Assembly (NCBI RefSeq): GCF_001544875.2
Contig: NZ_FCOA02000003.1
Coordinates: forward strand, 434,001-498,000
Reading direction: 5' to 3'
DNA from: Caballeronia hypogeia
GTDB lineage: Bacteria; Pseudomonadota; Gammaproteobacteria; Burkholderiales; Burkholderiaceae
Length of the DNA stretch: 64,000 nt
Part shown: one piece after another, positions 59,913-64,000 of the stretch
Numbering within the stretch: position 1 is the stretch's first letter
Layout of the letters: every line of letters starts with the position of its first letter
Program-made: the position numbers and the translations under genes
The notes under the pieces: model-generated
Databases searched by the model: none
Seen by the model: the letters and a program-made list of their open reading frames with translations, nothing else
Told to the model about the DNA's origin: nothing

Positions 59913-59918
59913 TATAAT
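59913..59918 (+). promoter_or_regulatory. -10 element of cytochrome c gene
   Basis: A perfect TATAAT 41 bp upstream of the cytochrome c ATG. The best -35 candidate, TTGCGT at 59887, is 20 bp away. Confidence 0.4.
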
Positions 59919-59958
59919 GCGCCAGACACCAGCCCGGCGCAGTCATCGGGGAGACCAC

Positions 59959-60291
59959 ATGAAATCGATTCGAAGGAGTGTCGTCGCGACATTCGCGCTG
60001 CTCGCCCTGTGCGGCACGGCGAACGCGCAGAACGACAACACGACGATGCTAGGCTTCGCGCAGAGCCACAACTGCATGAGCTGTCACTCCATGTCGCGCA
60101 CCTTCATGGGCCCGTCGTTCAACAGCGTCGCGCACAAATATGCGCACACGGAAGGCGCGCGCACGCAACTGGCGCGCAAGATCGTCGAAGGCGGCGTGGG
60201 CGTGTGGGGACCGGTGCCGATGCCCGCGAACACGCAGATTTCGTCCGATCAGGCGATCGCGCTGGCGGACTGGATTCTGTCGCTGCGATAG
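59959..60291 (+). CDS. small periplasmic class I cytochrome c
   Basis: A 110-residue c-type cytochrome: signal peptide 1-23 (VVATFALLALCGTANA), haem motif CMSCH at 39-43, and a distal methionine in GPVPMPANTQIS. Resembles cytochrome c551/c5-like electron carriers; the redox partner is not evident from neighbours. Start MKSIRRS with GGGGAGA upstream. Confidence 0.93.
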   Translation: MKSIRRSVVATFALLALCGTANAQNDNTTMLGFAQSHNCMSCHSMSRTFMGPSFNSVAHKYAHTEGARTQLARKIVEGGVGVWGPVPMPANTQISSDQAIALADWILSLR

Positions 60292-60295
60292 AAAC

Positions 60296-60634
60296 TCACT
60301 CGCCGCGCTGACGGCGCAATTCTTCTTCCACCGCCTCGCGCACCCATTCGCGCATGCGGCCTTCGAGCGCCAGTGCGACTTCGCGCGTAATGGCCGAGAC
60401 GAGCTGCGTCGAATGTTCGCGCAGCACGTCGCGGCAGCGCTCTTCGATCAGCGCGCGGGCGTCGCCCGTCAGAAAGCCCGTGAAGCGACCGCTCAGCCGC
60501 TCGGCGATCTGGTCCGCGTCATATTCGATCGCCGCATCGGCGGACGGCGCGCGCGCGTATTCCGGCTTGCCGGGCACGACGACATCGGTCAGAACCGGGA
60601 TGGACGGATCGAAGGATTCGGGCTTGTTCGTCAT
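60296..60634 (-). CDS. DUF2486-family protein
   Basis: A 112-residue acidic helical protein (DPSIPVLTDVVVPGKPEYAR early, then amphipathic helices to VREAVEEELRRQRGE). Matches the DUF2486 family that precedes holC-pepA in Burkholderiales; function unknown. No signal peptide. It is the last gene of the minus-strand pepA-holC cluster, 80 bp downstream of holC and convergent with the cytochrome gene. Confidence 0.85.
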   Translation of the reverse strand: MTNKPESFDPSIPVLTDVVVPGKPEYARAPSADAAIEYDADQIAERLSGRFTGFLTGDARALIEERCRDVLREHSTQLVSAITREVALALEGRMREWVREAVEEELRRQRGE

Positions 60635-60714
60635 TGGCTGATCTCTAGTGTGAGCGAGCGCGACGCCAGCGGCGCCCGCGCTTCGCTCTCAGGTGATGCG
60701 CTCGGGTGATTCGC

Positions 60715-61131
60715 TCACGCGCCTTGATTGTGCGTCTGGATCGCGTAGCCGCGGTCGCGGTAGAAGCGATAACGCTCGCGGCCCGCGGCGAGTTCATCGC
60801 CGTCGTCGCCGACGATTTCCACCAGCCGCTCGAAGCGGGCGAACTGCGCGGGCATCGGCGCGCCCAGATTCACGAGCACCTGATGATGCGGCGCCTCGTC
60901 GAGATTCGACGTCAGCACCACGGGCGTGTCCTGCGCGAGCGGGCTCTTCGCCATGCAATGCGGGATGAACTCCAGCGGCTCGAAAGTCCACAGTTGCTCG
61001 TCGAACGCGGCGAGACGCTGCGGCTCGGCGAGCACGACCACGGGCTTGCCGCTCGCATACGCCTTGCGCGCGAGGCGGCAGGCGTACGCGAGCGGATCGC
61101 CGACGTTCGTATGAAAGTCGATGCGCGTCAT
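60715..61131 (-). CDS. holC: DNA polymerase III subunit chi
   Basis: Clamp-loader accessory subunit that binds SSB. The 138 residues have the HolC fold: RIDFHTNVGDPLAYACRLARKAY, VVVLAEPQRLAAFDEQLW, FIPHC and ERYRFYRDRGY. Follows pepA by 7 bp, the conserved pepA-holC pair. Confidence 0.95.
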   Translation of the reverse strand: MTRIDFHTNVGDPLAYACRLARKAYASGKPVVVLAEPQRLAAFDEQLWTFEPLEFIPHCMAKSPLAQDTPVVLTSNLDEAPHHQVLVNLGAPMPAQFARFERLVEIVGDDGDELAAGRERYRFYRDRGYAIQTHNQGA

Positions 61132-61138
61132 GCAGCTT

Positions 61139-62671
61139 TCACGCGCCCGCGCGATCGATCAGGAACTGCGACAGCAACGGCACCGGACGTCCTGTCGCGC
61201 CCTTCGCCGCGCCGCTCTTCCACGCGGTCCCGGCGATGTCGAGGTGCGCCCACGGATAAGCCGTGGCGAAGCGCGACAGAAAGCACGCCGCCGTCACGCT
61301 GCCCGCCGGACGTCCGCCGATATTCGCGACATCGGCGAAATTCGACTTGAGCTGATCCTGATACTCGTCGTCCAGCGGCAGGCGCCAGGCCGGATCGACC
61401 GCCTCGCGCGAAGCGTCGAGCAGCTCGCCCGCGAGCGCGTCGTCCTTCGAGAACAGGCCCGTGTTGTGATGACCGAGCGCGATGATGCAGGCCCCCGTCA
61501 GCGTCGCGATGTCGACCACGGCGGCCGGCTTGAAGCGCTCGGCGTAGGTCAGGGCGTCGCACAGGATGAGACGGCCTTCGGCGTCGGTGTTCAGCACTTC
61601 GATGGTCGTGCCGTTCATCGACGTGATGATGTCGCCCGGCTTCACCGCGTTGCCCGCGGGCATGTTCTCGCAGGTCGGGATCACGCCGATCACGTTGAGC
61701 TTCAGGCCCATTTCAGCGACCGCGCGCATCGTGCCGAACACGGAGCCCGCGCCGCACATGTCATATTTCATCTCGTCCATCGCCTCACCCGGCTTGATCG
61801 AGATGCCGCCCGAATCGAACGTGATGCCCTTGCCGACCAGCACGATCGGCGCGTTCCTGCCCTTGCTCTTGCCGGTGTCGGCGCCCGCGCCCTGGTAATG
61901 CATGACGATGAACTGCGGCGGTTCGACCGAGCCCTTCGCGACCGAAAGGAACGAGCCCATGCCGAGCGCCTCGATCTGCTTCTGGCCGAGCACTTCGACC
62001 TTGAGCTTGAAGTCGCGGCCGAGCTTCTTCGCGGTCTGACCGAGATAGGTCGGCGTGCAGACGTTGGGCGGCAGATTACCGAGATCGCGCGTGAGATCCA
62101 TGCCGTTGGCGATCGCGACGCCCTGCTTGAGCCCGACCTTGGCGGCTTTCTCGTCGGCGGAATCGACGCTGAACACGACCTTCTTGAGCGAGCGTGCGCC
62201 GTTGTCGGGCTTGCTCTTCATCTGCGTGAACTTGTAGGTCAGTTCGCGCAGCGCGAGGATCGCGGCGCGCACGCCCCAGTCGCCGGTGCGATCCTGAACG
62301 GGCAATTGCGCGAGCGTGAAGGTCGCCTGAACGATCTTCGAGCCGAGCACCACGCGCCACGCGGCACGCACGGCCTCGCCGTAGGCTTTCTGATTGAAGG
62401 CGTCCTGCTTGCCCAGGCCGACAAGCAGCACGCGCGATGCGCCGATGCCAGTCACTTCGGGCACGAGCAGCGTGGTGCCCGCGCGGCCGCTCATGTCACC
62501 GGCTTTCACGACACGCGAAATCAGGCCCTTGGTGGCGACATCCATGTCGCGCGCGGCGCCCGTGAGCGTCTGCGCTTCGAAGATGCCGAGGACGATGACA
62601 TCTGACTTCCCGGTAAGGAAACCATTTGCCTCGCCTTTGCTCCAATCACAGGCTTTTATGCTAAAGTCCAT
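61139..62671 (-). CDS. pepA: leucyl aminopeptidase PepA
   Basis: Two-metal M17 aminopeptidase, also a DNA-binding protein in Xer/carAB contexts in E. coli. The 510 residues contain [16 protein letters not shown] (metal Lys/Asp), [12 protein letters not shown], and the M17 signature [10 protein letters not shown]. Standard length. Divergent from lptF, an arrangement shared with many proteobacteria. Confidence 0.97.
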   Translation of the reverse strand: MDFSIKACDWSKGEANGFLTGKSDVIVLGIFEAQTLTGAARDMDVATKGLISRVVKAGDMSGRAGTTLLVPEVTGIGASRVLLVGLGKQDAFNQKAYGEAVRAAWRVVLGSKIVQATFTLAQLPVQDRTGDWGVRAAILALRELTYKFTQMKSKPDNGARSLKKVVFSVDSADEKAAKVGLKQGVAIANGMDLTRDLGNLPPNVCTPTYLGQTAKKLGRDFKLKVEVLGQKQIEALGMGSFLSVAKGSVEPPQFIVMHYQGAGADTGKSKGRNAPIVLVGKGITFDSGGISIKPGEAMDEMKYDMCGAGSVFGTMRAVAEMGLKLNVIGVIPTCENMPAGNAVKPGDIITSMNGTTIEVLNTDAEGRLILCDALTYAERFKPAAVVDIATLTGACIIALGHHNTGLFSKDDALAGELLDASREAVDPAWRLPLDDEYQDQLKSNFADVANIGGRPAGSVTAACFLSRFATAYPWAHLDIAGTAWKSGAAKGATGRPVPLLSQFLIDRAGA

Positions 62672-62850
62672 CGCGCTTATCCTCGGATAAAATCTTGGCT
62701 GAAGGATGAAAGCCGCAATTATCCGCTATTTTTTCCGCGGCGGTCACGGGCACCCGGCGCTGGGGTAAGCGAACTTGAGCGAATACCCTTCCCGTCTGCC
62801 ACGAGATGCGTGCATGATTCCGCATCCCCGCCGGCTCAAAGCAAACATCA

Positions 62851-63948
62851 ATGATCTTCGAACGCTCCCTGCAGCGCGAACTCGCGTACACGGCCGGCGC
62901 CGTGTTCATGGTGCTGCTCACGATCATGCTCACGACGATGATGATCCGCATCGTCGGCTTCGCGGCGCAGGGTCAGGTCGACCCGAAAGACGTCGTCGTG
63001 CTGATCGGGCTCACCGTCATCGGCTATCTCGCGGTCATGCTGATCGTGACGCTGTTCGTCTCCATTCTCTTCGTGCTCACGCGCTGGTATCGCGACTCCG
63101 AAATGGTCGTGTGGCTGGCCTCGGGCGTGAGCCATACGCAGCTCATCAAGCCGGTCGCCGTGTTCTCCACGCCGATCATCATCCTCATCATCTTCTTTGC
63201 GTTCGTCGGCTGGCCATGGTCGAACCAGCAGAGCAAGCTCATCAAGGCGCGTTTCCAGCAGCGCGATGAAGTGTCGCTGCTCGCGCCGGGGCAGTTCCGC
63301 GAATCGCCTTCGAGCCATCGCGTCTTCTTCATCGAGAAGATGTCGCCGGATCAGAGCCAGGTGCAGAACGTATTCGTGACCAGCACCGAAGGCGGCAAGG
63401 TCAACGTGATCGTCTCGCAGACGGGTCACACGGAAACGCGTGAAGACGGCGACCGCTTCATCGTGCTGGATAACGGCCGCCGCTATGACGGCCTGCCCGG
63501 GCAGCCAAACTTCCGCATCATGGAATTCGAGCGGTATGGTGTGAAGATAATGAACCATCAGGTCGTCAACACGCCGACCACCACCGGCATCTCGACACCC
63601 GACCTGCTCGCCCGGCCGACCAAGGAAAACCTCGCGGAATTCGCCTGGCGCGCGGGCCTGCCGCTCATCGCCATCAACCTGATGCTGCTCGCCATTCCGC
63701 TGTCGTACCAGAATCCGCGCCGCAGCCGCACCATCAACCTCGTGATGGCCGTGCTGATCTATCTCACGTATTCGAACCTGTTGAACGTCGTGCAGTCGTG
63801 GATCGAGCAGGGCAAGCTGTCGTTCGGCGTGGGCATCGTCGGGCTGCATGTGATCGTGGGGGCGGTCGTCGCGTTCATCTTCTGGCTGCGCATCCGTAAC
63901 CGGCCGCTCTTCAGGCTGCCTTCGCTCGCGCGTTCGAAGGGAGCCTGA
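62851..63948 (+). CDS. lptF: LPS export ABC transporter permease LptF
   Basis: One of the two membrane subunits of LptB2FG, which extracts LPS from the inner membrane. The 365 residues have the pattern three helices, periplasmic beta-jellyroll domain (about 130-260), three helices. MIFERSLQRELAYTAGAVF and the C-terminal helices around PLIAINLMLLAIPLSYQNPRR are typical. Followed by lptG after 3 bp. Confidence 0.96.
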   Translation: MIFERSLQRELAYTAGAVFMVLLTIMLTTMMIRIVGFAAQGQVDPKDVVVLIGLTVIGYLAVMLIVTLFVSILFVLTRWYRDSEMVVWLASGVSHTQLIKPVAVFSTPIIILIIFFAFVGWPWSNQQSKLIKARFQQRDEVSLLAPGQFRESPSSHRVFFIEKMSPDQSQVQNVFVTSTEGGKVNVIVSQTGHTETREDGDRFIVLDNGRRYDGLPGQPNFRIMEFERYGVKIMNHQVVNTPTTTGISTPDLLARPTKENLAEFAWRAGLPLIAINLMLLAIPLSYQNPRRSRTINLVMAVLIYLTYSNLLNVVQSWIEQGKLSFGVGIVGLHVIVGAVVAFIFWLRIRNRPLFRLPSLARSKGA

Positions 63949-63951
63949 CGC

Positions 63952-64000
63952 ATGCGTATCTACGAACGATATTTCGCGCGCCAGATCTATCTCGCGTTCA
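63952..64000 (+). CDS. lptG: LPS export permease LptG, 5' fragment
   Basis: Only 16 codons are in the window (MRIYERYFARQIYLAF), running off the end. The sequence and position directly after lptF identify the start of lptG, the second LptB2FG permease. Confidence 0.88.
   Translation, partial: MRIYERYFARQIYLAF

Overview
The window is GC-rich, densely coded chromosomal DNA from a betaproteobacterium. Protein sequences and local gene orders (trxB-FtsK-LolA, pcm-like/rhodanese, hemC-hemDX-hemY beside ppc and argH, apbC-metG-dcd, tamA-tamB, holC-pepA facing lptFG) fit Burkholderiaceae, most likely the Caballeronia/Paraburkholderia branch. I see no rRNA, tRNA, insertion sequence, phage gene or CRISPR array. 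Most of the window is core genome. The accessory-looking parts are a secreted SGNH hydrolase-lectin gene and a HicAB locus.

Layout. 1-8.3 kb: LysR regulator, lolA and ftsK (minus), trxB, an Smr protein, a TRIC-type membrane protein, a Pcm-like methyltransferase and a rhodanese. 8.3-9.9 kb: secreted SGNH/bulb-lectin protein. 10.1-14.5 kb: hemC-hemDX-hemY operon (minus). 14.8-21.1 kb: ppc, a methyltransferase divergent from an XRE/MmyB regulator, and argH. 21.3-27.9 kb: bestrophin-like protein, GST, basic amino-acid decarboxylase, dcd, a degenerate Cu/Zn-SOD-like lipoprotein and apbC. 28.1-29.7 kb: OmpA-like lipoprotein, a likely sRNA, and hicB with a hicA interrupted by an in-frame TGA. 29.9-41.6 kb: metG, tamB/tamA, a small DUF3460 gene coupled to scpA, panC, panD and a solitary ParA. 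41.7-53.5 kb: thioesterase and a cobalamin island. 53.8-57.1 kb: ZapB-like gene, zapA, 6S RNA, EVE protein, SIMPL protein and lgt. 57.1-64 kb: LysR, ilvD, cytochrome c, DUF2486, holC, pepA, lptF and the first codons of lptG.

The cobalamin island is the main functional unit. The minus arm, btuB-btuC-btuD-cobT-cobS-cobC, lies behind a cobalamin riboswitch. The plus arm, cobU-cbiB-cobD-btuF, runs head-on into it with no gap. cobQ diverges from cobU. Together they give B12/cobinamide import, amidation, aminopropanol arm and nucleotide-loop assembly. No corrin-ring synthesis genes are present here.

The observations most worth following are: the nonsense-interrupted hicA under an intact HicB and operator; an unannotated sRNA-like element with an anti-Shine-Dalgarno segment at 28916-28998; a two-part long hairpin in the presumed trxB leader; a palindrome forming both -35 elements of a divergent promoter pair; and two proteins with altered active sites (SGNH-lectin and SodC-like).
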